The position numbers and the translations under genes were made by a program. DNA of 41,369 nt from DASPUH01 sp964518505 (GTDB lineage: Bacteria; Chloroflexota; Limnocylindria; Limnocylindrales; CSP1-4), in the NCBI GenBank assembly GCA_964518505.1, contig CAZFGT010000022.1:1-41369 (forward strand), read 5' to 3'. The notes beneath the pieces were generated by a model. The model had not been told where the DNA came from. It was given only the letters and a program-made list of their open reading frames with translations, and made no database searches. This document shows positions 29,262-37,058 of this stretch, piece after piece; positions within the stretch are counted from its first letter, which is position 1, and each line of letters starts with the position of its first letter.

Positions 29262-30467
29262 ATGGATAAGGCAGCCGTGTCCGGCATCGGGCGCCGGTCA
29301 TGGGTGATCGTGCTCGCGGCCGCGTTGCTCGCGGCCGCATGCGGCAGCACGGCGAGCACGACACCGGGCACCACGATCGTGCCCTCGGCGTCGGTGGGTG
29401 TCCCGGCGACCGCGAGTCCGTCCCCGAGCCCGTCACCGACAGCTGACGTCTCCGCCGCCGCGCTCGCTGCGCTGTTGAGACTATCCACGACTGGGACCCT
29501 GGCCGACGTCAGCGGGAGTCTGACCTCCACTGCCGGCACCTGGCCGGTCCACGGGACGATCTCGGTCAGCGGCCAGGACCAACAAAGCGATGTCACGATC
29601 ACCGAGGGCACCACGGCCGTGGAGAGCCACGCCGTCGTATCCGCCGGGCACGCCTATGTGGCACGGGGTAACGGGCCCTATTTCGCCGGGCCGGCCCTGA
29701 CCAGTGGTTTCGGGCCTACCTCGGGCGCAACCCTCGGATCCGTCGTCACCGCCATCGGGTCGCTGGAGGACATGGGCGTCGAGACCCATGCCGGGCAGTC
29801 GCTCCATCATCTGAAGCCGGTCGTCGCAGAGCCGGCCGTGCCGTTCGCCTTCGGGCTGGCCGATGCGACCATCAAGAGCCCCGCCTTGACGGTCGTGGTC
29901 TATACGGACGATGCAGGTAAGCCGATCCTCTTTGCCATCTCGGGAGCCTTCCAGCAGACGGTCGGCCGAACCGCGGTCACGGTAACGGCTGCGCTCGACG
30001 TCACGCTGCGAGCAGGTTTCGCCCCTGTCACCACGCCAGACGAGGTCTGGGCACCGTTCAGTTCGAAACGCTTCCTGTACCACGCCGCGAAGGGCACGGA
30101 CTGGACCCTCAGCACGAAGAACGCGAAGGTCGACGAGATCGAGACCACCGATGACGCGTTCATCGACCTTGCCTCCGTGGTCAGTCGCGTGAGCCTGACG
30201 ACCCTGACGAACGACGCGATCTCAATCGACACCAGGGATCTGGGCAAGAAACCGGAAAAGAACGAGTCCATCAGGGTCGGTGGTGCGCCGGCTCGGCTGC
30301 TGACGTTCCACGGGACGTTCCAGAAGACCAAGGTCTACTTCCTCGATGCATCCGTGGTGTTCGGGGGTCGCGCCTACGGCATCACCTATACGGCCCTGCC
30401 CGGCACCGAAGCCACGGACAAGGCGACCTTCCTGGAGTTCCTGGGTACGTTCGCCTTCGGTCGCTGA
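29262..30467 (+). CDS. Secreted lipoprotein, LprG/LppX-like N-terminal half
   Basis: A 401-residue protein. Signal peptide RRSWVIVLAAALLAAAC ends in lipobox LAAAC, followed by a Thr/Pro/Ser linker to about 62. The middle (LADVSGSLTSTAGTWPVHGTISVSG) resembles LppX/LprAFG lipid-carrier lipoproteins. The C-terminal third (KGTDWTLSTKNAKV, RVGGAPARLLTFHGTF) resembles PsbP-like modules. Both assignments are tentative. A GGGAGAGGGAG purine run precedes the ATG. It interrupts the cof genes between cofD and cofC. Its codon use is less G/C-biased than that of the cof genes, so it may be an insertion. Confidence 0.7.
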   Translation: MDKAAVSGIGRRSWVIVLAAALLAAACGSTASTTPGTTIVPSASVGVPATASPSPSPSPTADVSAAALAALLRLSTTGTLADVSGSLTSTAGTWPVHGTISVSGQDQQSDVTITEGTTAVESHAVVSAGHAYVARGNGPYFAGPALTSGFGPTSGATLGSVVTAIGSLEDMGVETHAGQSLHHLKPVVAEPAVPFAFGLADATIKSPALTVVVYTDDAGKPILFAISGAFQQTVGRTAVTVTAALDVTLRAGFAPVTTPDEVWAPFSSKRFLYHAAKGTDWTLSTKNAKVDEIETTDDAFIDLASVVSRVSLTTLTNDAISIDTRDLGKKPEKNESIRVGGAPARLLTFHGTFQKTKVYFLDASVVFGGRAYGITYTALPGTEATDKATFLEFLGTFAFGR

Positions 30468-30495
30468 GGTCACCCGCCGGCCGGCTGGGTCGGCT

Positions 30496-30501
30496 TACCA
30501 T
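30496..30501 (+). promoter_or_regulatory. -10 box TACCAT, leaderless promoter of cofC-cofE
   Basis: Ends 6 nt before the GTG at 30508. Confidence 0.5.
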
Positions 30502-30507
30502 GGCGGG

Positions 30508-31224
30508 GTGGCCGCGTCGCCCCGACACCCGAACCAGGCGTCCGGCTCCCCGCGCGCCGATCTGGCCAGCCTCCACGTCGTCGTCCCCGTTCGCACCCTG
30601 GCCGGCGGCAAGGCCCGCCTTGGCGAAGCGCTCGACGCGGAGGAGCGGCAGGGCCTGATCGCCGGCATGCTGCGCGACGAGCTGGCGGTCCTTGGCGCGT
30701 GGGGCCTCGCGACGGCCATCCATGTGGTGAGCCCCGATCCCGAGGTCGCCCCCCTGGCCGAGGCCGCCGGGGCACACGCGGTGGTCCAGACGAGCGTCGG
30801 CCTGAACGAGGCGATCCGCGACGCCCGGGCGGCCGCCGTGGACGCCGGCGCGACGGCCCTCCTCATCCTGCCGGCGGACCTGCCGATGCTCGACGTGCCC
30901 GCCCTGGACCGGCTGCTCGACGCGGCCGATGCGGCCATGGCAGCCGGCACGGGCGCGCCCTTGGCCGTGATCGCCGCGGCCGATGCCCGGGACGGCACCA
31001 ACGCCCTGCTGCTGAGCCCGCCGGACATCATCGAGCCGCAGTTCGGCACGGGCAGCCTGGAGGCCCACCTGCGCGCCGCGCGTGATGCCAACGCGACGGT
31101 CCAGCTCGTGGTCGACCCGGTGGTCGGCTTCGACCTTGACACCCCGGCCGACCTGGTGCGCCTGGACCCGGCGAGGCTGGCCGAGCTCGAGGCCCTCGGC
31201 GCGGCCTCCGTCACCTCCGTCTGA
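30508..31224 (+). CDS. cofC: 2-phospho-L-lactate guanylyltransferase CofC (FbiD-like)
   Basis: A 238-residue nucleotidyltransferase. After about 22 variable residues comes LHVVVPVRTLAGGKARLGEAL, the CofC signature, then LILPADLPMLDVPALDRLL (the acidic metal site), ARDGTNALLLSPP and FDLDTPADLVRLD. It activates 2-phospholactate or PEP with GTP for CofD. GTG 30508 is chosen for its -10 box 6 nt upstream. It is 17 bp ahead of cofE. Whether the natural donor is phospholactate or PEP cannot be told from the sequence. Confidence 0.9.
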   Translation: MAASPRHPNQASGSPRADLASLHVVVPVRTLAGGKARLGEALDAEERQGLIAGMLRDELAVLGAWGLATAIHVVSPDPEVAPLAEAAGAHAVVQTSVGLNEAIRDARAAAVDAGATALLILPADLPMLDVPALDRLLDAADAAMAAGTGAPLAVIAAADARDGTNALLLSPPDIIEPQFGTGSLEAHLRAARDANATVQLVVDPVVGFDLDTPADLVRLDPARLAELEALGAASVTSV

Positions 31225-31241
31225 GCGCCCCCGTCCCGGCC

Positions 31242-32021
31242 GTGCATCGCCTGCTCGCGGTCGCGCTTCCGGCCCTGCCCGAGGTCAGGCCGGGTGACGA
31301 CCTGGCCGCCCTCATCGCCGGCGCGTGGCGCGAACTCATGGCGGCGGAGCCCGACCTCGCCCCGCGGCCCGGCGACGTGCTGGTGGTGACGCAGAAGATC
31401 GTCTCCAAGGCAGAGGGTGCGGTGATCGACCTGCGGACGATCACCCCGCGACCGGAAGCCATCACCTTCGGGGAGCGGTGGGAGCGCGATCCACGACAGG
31501 TGGAGGTGGTCCTGCGCGAGGCGGTCGCCGTGGTACGCATGGAGCGTGGCGTGCTCATCACGCGCACGCGGCATGGTTTCGTGTGTGCCAACGGTGGCGT
31601 CGACGCCTCCAACGTCGCGGCCGACACGGTGACGCTCCTGCCGGCCGATCCGGACGCCTCCGCGCGCGACCTGCGTAAGCGCCTGACCGAGCTGCTGGAG
31701 CTCGAGGCGGGGCAGGCGCCGGCCATCCTCATCAGCGACTCGTTCGGGCGGCCCTGGCGGTGGGGCATCGTCGACGTGGCCCTGGGCCTCGCCGGCTTCG
31801 GGCCCCTCGACGATCAGCGCGGGCGGCCCGATACGGCGGGCCGGATCATGCGCTCGACCGTCGTGGCCGTGGCCGACGAGATCGCCTCCGCCGCCGAACT
31901 CGCCTCGGGCAAGACGAGCGGTCGGCCCGTGGTCCTGGTCCGCGGCGCGGTGCTGCCGGCCGGCGACGGGTCGATCGTGGGCGACGCCCTGATGGATCCT
32001 GCCAGCGACCTCTTCCCCTGA
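31242..32021 (+). CDS. cofE: F420-0:gamma-glutamyl ligase CofE
   Basis: A 259-residue protein of normal CofE length. VLVVTQKIVSKAEGAVIDL, GVLITRTRHGFVCANGGVDASN, ISDSFGRPWRWGIVDVALG and SGKTSGRPVVLVRG are CofE signatures. It adds the gamma-linked glutamates to F420-0 using GTP. It lacks the nitroreductase-like C-terminal domain of mycobacterial FbiB, so reduction of dehydro-F420, if PEP is the donor, must be done by another protein or is not needed. GTG start 17 bp after cofC. Confidence 0.92.
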   Translation: MHRLLAVALPALPEVRPGDDLAALIAGAWRELMAAEPDLAPRPGDVLVVTQKIVSKAEGAVIDLRTITPRPEAITFGERWERDPRQVEVVLREAVAVVRMERGVLITRTRHGFVCANGGVDASNVAADTVTLLPADPDASARDLRKRLTELLELEAGQAPAILISDSFGRPWRWGIVDVALGLAGFGPLDDQRGRPDTAGRIMRSTVVAVADEIASAAELASGKTSGRPVVLVRGAVLPAGDGSIVGDALMDPASDLFP

Positions 32022-32044
32022 TCTGGTCCCGCGGCCACTTCGGG

Positions 32045-32050
32045 TACCCT
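32045..32050 (+). promoter_or_regulatory. -10 box TACCCT, leaderless promoter
   Basis: Ends 7 nt before the ATG at 32058. Confidence 0.5.
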
Positions 32051-32057
32051 CCGCCCG

Positions 32058-32975
32058 ATGAAGATCGGTCTGCAGATCGACTCGTTCTCCTGGCCCGGCG
32101 GGACGGCGGCGATCGGGCCCACCTTCGCCCAGGTCGTCCGGACCGCCGACGAGGTCGGCTTCGACTCCATCTGGGTGATGGACCACTTCTTCCAGATCCG
32201 CGGCGTCGGGCGGCCCGAGGAACCGATGCTCGAGGGCCTGACCGCCATGGGTTTCGCGGCGGCGATCACGAGGCGGGCGGTCCTGGGCCTCATGGTCGGC
32301 GGCATCCACTACCGTGAGCCGGCGCTGTGGGTCAAGGCGGTGACGACCCTTGATGTGCTCTCCGGCGGGCGGGCCTGGTTCGGCATCGGGGCGGGCTGGA
32401 ACGAGGAGGAGTCGCGCGGCCTGGGCTTCCCCTTCGCCTCGCTCAAGGAGCGCTTCGAGTGGCTGGAGGACACGCTGCGCTTCGCCCACGCCATGTGGGA
32501 AGGCCCGCGCGGCTCGGAGGTGCCCTTCCAGGGCACGCACCTGGTAGCGGGTCGCCCCCTCAACAGCCCGCAGTCCCTGGGCCGGCCGCACCCGCCGATC
32601 ATCATCGGCGGTGGCGGTGAGCGGAAGACGCTGCGCCTGGTGGCCCAGTACGCCGACGCCTGCAACATCTTCGGCGGGGCCGACAACATCCGGCACAAGC
32701 TGGCGGTGCTGAAAGAGCACTGCGACATCGTGGGCCGCGACTACGCCACCATCGAGAAGACCAACCTGACCGGCTTCGACATCGCCGCCACGGAAGGCCC
32801 GGACCACCTTACGCCGGCCCAGCTCGTCGAGCGCATGGGCGGCTGGGCGGACGCCGGCTCGCAGCACGCCATCTTCAGCCTCGACGGGGTCAACGACCTG
32901 GCCAAGCTGGAGCTCATCGGCCGCGACGTGATCCCCCAGATCCGGGGCCTTGGTTCGCCCAGCCCGATCCCGTGA
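32058..32975 (+). CDS. LLM-class F420-dependent oxidoreductase
   Basis: A 305-residue luciferase-like barrel. KIGLQIDSFSWPGG, VGFDSIWVMDHFFQI, LGLMVGGIHYREPALWVKAV, GRAWFGIGAGWNEEESRGLG and HPPIIIGGGGERKTLRLVAQYAD match F420-dependent members of the superfamily. It lies 36 bp after cofE with its own -10 box, so it is at the end of the F420 cluster and very likely uses that cofactor. The substrate is unknown. Confidence 0.85.
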   Translation: MKIGLQIDSFSWPGGTAAIGPTFAQVVRTADEVGFDSIWVMDHFFQIRGVGRPEEPMLEGLTAMGFAAAITRRAVLGLMVGGIHYREPALWVKAVTTLDVLSGGRAWFGIGAGWNEEESRGLGFPFASLKERFEWLEDTLRFAHAMWEGPRGSEVPFQGTHLVAGRPLNSPQSLGRPHPPIIIGGGGERKTLRLVAQYADACNIFGGADNIRHKLAVLKEHCDIVGRDYATIEKTNLTGFDIAATEGPDHLTPAQLVERMGGWADAGSQHAIFSLDGVNDLAKLELIGRDVIPQIRGLGSPSPIP

Positions 32976-32995
32976 GATACTCCCCCGGGGTATCC
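32976..32995. promoter_or_regulatory. CsoR-like palindrome over the trxB promoter
   Basis: GATACTCCCCCGGGGTATCC is a GATACCCC/GGGGTATC inverted repeat with one extra T in the left arm. TACCCC/GGGGTA arms are typical of CsoR/CstR/FrmR-family operators. It covers about -40 to -21 relative to the predicted start point at 33016, where a repressor would block polymerase. No CsoR-family gene is in the window. Confidence 0.45.
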
Positions 32996-33003
32996 GGGCG
33001 TGA

Positions 33004-33009
33004 TACGAT
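33004..33009 (+). promoter_or_regulatory. -10 box TACGAT, leaderless promoter of trxB
   Basis: Ends 6 nt before the ATG at 33016, which supports the long N-terminus of the protein. Confidence 0.5.
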
Positions 33010-33015
33010 CGCGGC

Positions 33016-34110
33016 ATGACAGGACCATTCGCCGGGCTCCCCGGGATCAGCATCATCGATGACGGCGCCGGGCCCGCGACGGCCGCCAGCGTGCGCCGGC
33101 CGGCCTCGCCGGACGCGGTCGACGCGGCCGGGGGCGGGCCCGTGGAGGCCAAGGTCGTCATCGTCGGGTCGGGGCCGGCGGGCCTGACGGCGGCCATCTA
33201 CGCCGCCCGGGCCAACCTGGAGCCGGTCGTCCTGGCGGGCTACGTGCCCGGCGGCCAGCTGATGATCACCAGCGACGTGGAGAACTACCCGGGCTTCCCC
33301 AACGGGATCCAGGGACCCGAGCTCATGGGCCTCTTCCGCGAGCAGGCCACGCGGTTCGGCTCACGCATCATCGACGTCGACGTGGATCGCGTGGACCTCT
33401 CCTCGCGGCCGTTCCGCCTGTGGGCCGCCGGCGTGGAGTACCGCGCTGAGGCGCTCATCGTGGCCAGCGGCGCGTCGGCGCTGTGGCTGGGGCTTGAGTC
33501 GGAGACGCGCCTCCGGGGCAAGGGCGTCAGCGCCTGCGCGACGTGCGACGGCTTCTTCTTCCGGGGCAAGAAGGTGGCGGTCGTGGGCGGTGGCGACACG
33601 GCCCTGGAGGAAGCCACGTTCCTCACCCGGTTCGCCAGCGAGGTCGTGCTCATCCACCGCCGCGGCGACTTCCGGGCCAGCAAGATCATGCGCGACCGAG
33701 CCCTCACCCACCCCCAGATCAGCGTGCGCTGGCACAGCGCGATCGAGGAGGTCAAGGGTGACCAGGTGGTCACGGCGCTGACCCTGCGCGACACGCGCAC
33801 GGGAGAGCTGGTGGAGGAGCCGATCGATGGGCTCTTCGTGGCCATCGGCTACCGGCCCAACACGGAGGTCTTCCGCGACTGGCTGGACGTCGACGAGAGG
33901 GGCTACCTGGTGGTGCGCGACGAGACCGGCTCGCGCATCGAAGGCGTCTTCATCGCCGGTGACGTGCACGACCACCGCTACCGCCAGGCCGTGACCGCGG
34001 CCGGCGACGGGTGCCGCGCCGCCATCGACGCGGAGCGGTGGCTGGAGACGGTCGAGCCGATGACGCCCGCCGCCACGACCGCGGCCGCGTCAGCGCCGTC
34101 GGCCGCCTGA
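33016..34110 (+). CDS. trxB: Thioredoxin reductase (NADPH)
   Basis: A 364-residue flavoprotein. The FAD motif VVIVGSGPAGLTAAIYAARA starts near residue 47, the redox centre is SACATCDGFFFRGK, the NADPH motif VVGGGDTALEEA, and the C-terminal FAD contact is GVFIAGDVHDHRYRQAVTAAGDG. It reduces thioredoxin with NADPH. About 45 extra N-terminal residues of low complexity precede the FAD domain. They are kept because the TACGAT box lies 6 nt before ATG 33016, with GTG 33142 region as the alternative. The TGA overlaps the next gene's probable CTG start. A CsoR-like operator suggests metal or persulfide control. Confidence 0.93.
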   Translation: MTGPFAGLPGISIIDDGAGPATAASVRRPASPDAVDAAGGGPVEAKVVIVGSGPAGLTAAIYAARANLEPVVLAGYVPGGQLMITSDVENYPGFPNGIQGPELMGLFREQATRFGSRIIDVDVDRVDLSSRPFRLWAAGVEYRAEALIVASGASALWLGLESETRLRGKGVSACATCDGFFFRGKKVAVVGGGDTALEEATFLTRFASEVVLIHRRGDFRASKIMRDRALTHPQISVRWHSAIEEVKGDQVVTALTLRDTRTGELVEEPIDGLFVAIGYRPNTEVFRDWLDVDERGYLVVRDETGSRIEGVFIAGDVHDHRYRQAVTAAGDGCRAAIDAERWLETVEPMTPAATTAAASAPSAA

Positions 34111-34853
34111 CCGGTCTGGAGCGCGCCACGCACGTCGCGAGCGGCCAGCGACGGCTGGCCGTTCTGCCCCGCCTTGGCCTGGGCCCGTCGACCGCGGAGG
34201 TCCTGAACCACTTCCTGGACGAGGCCCTGCCCCCATCGGCCGCGGTGGTCCTCGACGCCGGCTGCGGCCGCGTCAGCGCCCTGACGGCGTTCCGGCCCCG
34301 TATCGCGCGGCTGGTGGGGGTCGACATCCACGCCCCCGAGCCGCCGCTGGCGTGGCTCGACGAGTTCCGCATCGCCGACCTGTGCACGATGCCCGACGCG
34401 TTCCCCGCCGCCAGCTTCGACGTCGTCCTGTCGTCGTTCACCCTGGAGCACTTCGCCGACCCGGATGCCGCGATGCGCCACATCCACGGCTGGTTGCGGC
34501 CGGGCGGCACGCTGATCGTCACGACCGTCAATCGGCGCCATCCGCTGGTCAACGCCTACCTGTCGCTGCCGCCGGCCGTGGGGCGTCCGCTGCAGCGCAC
34601 GGTCAAGGCCACGGCCGCCGATGCCCACCCGCTGGTGGGCGCCTGCAACAGTCCGCGGCGCGTGCGCGAGGCGCTCTCCGAGGCCGGGTTCGTGGCCATC
34701 CAGATCCGCACTACGGCCCACCTGGCCCGGGCGTGGCAGCGCCGGCTGCCGGCGTTCGGCCTTGGCCTGCTCGGCGACGTGGCCGCCCAGCGCTTCCCCG
34801 AGCGGCGCTCGACGATCGTGGCGCGGGCCAGGGTCGCGCCCCTCGACGAATAG
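34107..34853 (+). CDS. Class I SAM-dependent methyltransferase
   Basis: A 248-residue protein if it starts at CTG 34107. Motif I VVLDAGCGRVSA lacks the usual second glycine (GCGxG), followed by LVGVDIH, FDVVLSSFTLEHFADPD and LRPGGTLIVTTVNRRHPLVNAYLS. It probably methylates a small molecule or lipid. The start is difficult: the only in-frame ATG/GTG/TTG choices upstream are GTG 34038 and 34011, deep inside trxB and giving an Arg/Asp/Gly-rich, shadow-like N-terminus. CTG 34107 makes a CTGA overlap with the trxB stop, like the ATGA/GTGA junctions elsewhere. It is followed 48 bp later by the membrane spermidine-synthase-like gene. Confidence 0.78.
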   Translation: MTGLERATHVASGQRRLAVLPRLGLGPSTAEVLNHFLDEALPPSAAVVLDAGCGRVSALTAFRPRIARLVGVDIHAPEPPLAWLDEFRIADLCTMPDAFPAASFDVVLSSFTLEHFADPDAAMRHIHGWLRPGGTLIVTTVNRRHPLVNAYLSLPPAVGRPLQRTVKATAADAHPLVGACNSPRRVREALSEAGFVAIQIRTTAHLARAWQRRLPAFGLGLLGDVAAQRFPERRSTIVARARVAPLDE

Positions 34854-34889
34854 CTGCCCCAGCGCAACGCGCCGGCAGCCGTTCCCGTC

Positions 34890-34895
34890 GATAAT
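34890..34895 (+). promoter_or_regulatory. -10-like box GATAAT for the membrane spermidine-synthase-like gene
   Basis: GATAAT (one mismatch to TATAAT) ends 6 nt before the GTG at 34902. Confidence 0.4.
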
Positions 34896-34901
34896 CCCCG
34901 A

Positions 34902-37058
34902 GTGCAGCCGACGGTCGAACCGCGCGGCCCTCGACCGACGAGCGGCGCGAACCCCCGCAGCCTGATCGTGCCGGCCCTGCCCGGCCTCTCCGACGTGCGC
35001 GTGCGCCTGTTCCTCACCAGCGGCACGCTGCTCTTCGTCGAGCTGCTGCTCATCCGCTGGATCCCGTCGGAAGTCATCTACATCGGCTTCTTCTCCAACT
35101 TCGTGCTGATGGGCAGCTTCCTGGGCATCGGCCTGGGCATCATCGCCGGGCGCAACGGGCGCCGCCTGCCCCTGTCGCCGTTCGCCCTGCTGCTCTTCGG
35201 CGTGGTGCTGCTCATCTATCAGGCCCAGCTGAACGTGCAGGTCCACTCGACGGACGAACTGTTCTTCGGGTTGGCCGAGAGTCAATCCGCCAACGTCAAC
35301 TTCCTCGTCCTGCCCTTCGTCTTCCTGCTCGTGACCGGCCTGATGGCGGCCCTGGCCCTGCCCCTGGGGCCGCTGCTGAAGAGCCTGCCGCCGCTGCAGG
35401 CGTACGCCACGGACATCCTGGGCTCGATGGCCGGCATCGTGGCCTTCACGGCCCTGTCGGCGGCCGGCACCAACCCCCTGGTGTGGTTCGGCGTGGTGGC
35501 CATCCTGCTGCTCCTGCTGGCGTTGGGCAACGGCGCCACGGCCTGGGGACTGGTGAGCGGGGCGGCGATGGTGGCCACCCTGTGGATCGTCATGGCCAAC
35601 GTCGCCGGCGGGGACATCTGGTCGCCGTACTACCGCATCACGACCTACATCGACCAGAACAACGTCATGGAAGTCAACGTCAACGGCATCCCCCACCAGG
35701 CGCTCCACCCCGTCAACGGCCCGCAGGAACCGTTCTACACGCAGGTCTACAAGTGGTTCCCCGGCAAGACGTACCAGAACGTGCTGGTCGTGGGGGCGGG
35801 CAGCGGGACCGACGTGGCCATCGCCCTGGCCCACGGCGCGGGTCACGTGGACGCCGTGGAGATCGACCCGGCCATCCTCCAGATCGGCGTGCAGAACCAC
35901 CCCGATCACCCCTACCAGGATCCGCGGGTCACGCAGATCAACAACGACGGCCGGGCCTACCTGCGCACGACCGACAAGAAGTACGACCTGGTCGTCTTCG
36001 CCCTGCCCGACTCCCTGACCCTCGTGAGCAGCACGGCCAACGTGCGCCTGGAGTCATTCCTCTTCACCCAGCAGGCCTTCGAGAGCGTGCGCGACCACCT
36101 GGCTCCGGACGGCGTCTTCGTGCTCTACAACTACTACCGCCAGACCTGGCTGGTGGCCAAGCTCGACGCCATGCTCACGTCGGCGTTCGGGACGCCGCCG
36201 TTGCTCCACACCTACTCGGGCGTCCAGGCGGCGTTGGCCGACGGCCCCGCGGTGGGGGCCCTGAACGGCGGCCCGCCGCTGGGCGACACGGTCTCGCCGG
36301 TGCCGCCGGCCGGCGAGCCGACACCGACGCCGGCGACCGACGACTGGCCGTTCCTCTACCTGCGGACCCCCTTCATCGAGCCGTACTACCTGGGCGCCCT
36401 GGCCTTCGTCTTCGTGCTCGCGCTCCTGACGGTCGGCTTCGCCGCGCGGCGGACGGGCACCACGATCCGCCGCTTCAGCCCCCACTTCTTCGCCCTGGGG
36501 GCGGCCTTCCTGCTGCTTGAGACGCGTAGCCTGGTGAGCTTCAGCCTGCTGTTCGGCACCACCTGGCTGGTCAATGCGCTGGCCTTCTTCGCCATCCTGT
36601 GCAGCGTCCTGCTGGCCATCCTCATCAACGCCCGCTGGCACCTCCGGCGGCCGGCCCTGCTCTACGGGGCGCTCTTCGTGGCGCTGGCGGTGGCCTTCCT
36701 CATCCCACCCGAGTCGCTGCTCCTGGATCCGCTCTGGCTGCGCTACCTGCTTGCGGCGGCCGTGGCGTTCGCGCCGGTCTTCTTCGCCAACCTCGTCTTC
36801 ACCTACTCGTTCCGTGACATCGCCACGGCCGACATGGCCTTTGCCAGCAACCTGCTGGGGGCCATGCTGGGCGGGGCGCTGGAGTACGTGGCCCTCATCA
36901 CCGGCTATCGCGTGCTGCTGCTGTTCGTGGCGGGGCTCTACGGCCTGGCCTGGCTGTTCGCCAACCGGTGGCGCATCCTCTCCGACGTGGACCTGGCGGG
37001 CGAGGCGCCGGCATCGCTGCCAGCGGGTGGAGGCGTGACGGGGGCCGCCGCGCCATGA
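34902..37058 (+). CDS. Polytopic membrane protein with embedded spermidine synthase-like domain
   Basis: A 718-residue protein. Residues about 35-235 hold roughly six to seven membrane spans. A soluble Rossmann domain at about 285-445 carries VLVVGAGSGTDVAIALAHGAGHVDAVEID, NNDGRAYLRTTDKKYDLVVFALPDS, and ESFLFTQQAFESVRDHLAPDGVFVLYNY. Residues about 490-690 hold a second set of spans. The Rossmann part has the aminopropyltransferase/methyltransferase fold, but its substrate loop differs (FALPDS), so polyamine synthesis is doubtful. The gene lies between a methyltransferase and an ABC exporter, the latter overlapping by ATGA. Inference: a membrane enzyme modifying a lipid or exported molecule. 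Start GTG 34902. Confidence 0.8.
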   Translation: MQPTVEPRGPRPTSGANPRSLIVPALPGLSDVRVRLFLTSGTLLFVELLLIRWIPSEVIYIGFFSNFVLMGSFLGIGLGIIAGRNGRRLPLSPFALLLFGVVLLIYQAQLNVQVHSTDELFFGLAESQSANVNFLVLPFVFLLVTGLMAALALPLGPLLKSLPPLQAYATDILGSMAGIVAFTALSAAGTNPLVWFGVVAILLLLLALGNGATAWGLVSGAAMVATLWIVMANVAGGDIWSPYYRITTYIDQNNVMEVNVNGIPHQALHPVNGPQEPFYTQVYKWFPGKTYQNVLVVGAGSGTDVAIALAHGAGHVDAVEIDPAILQIGVQNHPDHPYQDPRVTQINNDGRAYLRTTDKKYDLVVFALPDSLTLVSSTANVRLESFLFTQQAFESVRDHLAPDGVFVLYNYYRQTWLVAKLDAMLTSAFGTPPLLHTYSGVQAALADGPAVGALNGGPPLGDTVSPVPPAGEPTPTPATDDWPFLYLRTPFIEPYYLGALAFVFVLALLTVGFAARRTGTTIRRFSPHFFALGAAFLLLETRSLVSFSLLFGTTWLVNALAFFAILCSVLLAILINARWHLRRPALLYGALFVALAVAFLIPPESLLLDPLWLRYLLAAAVAFAPVFFANLVFTYSFRDIATADMAFASNLLGAMLGGALEYVALITGYRVLLLFVAGLYGLAWLFANRWRILSDVDLAGEAPASLPAGGGVTGAAAP

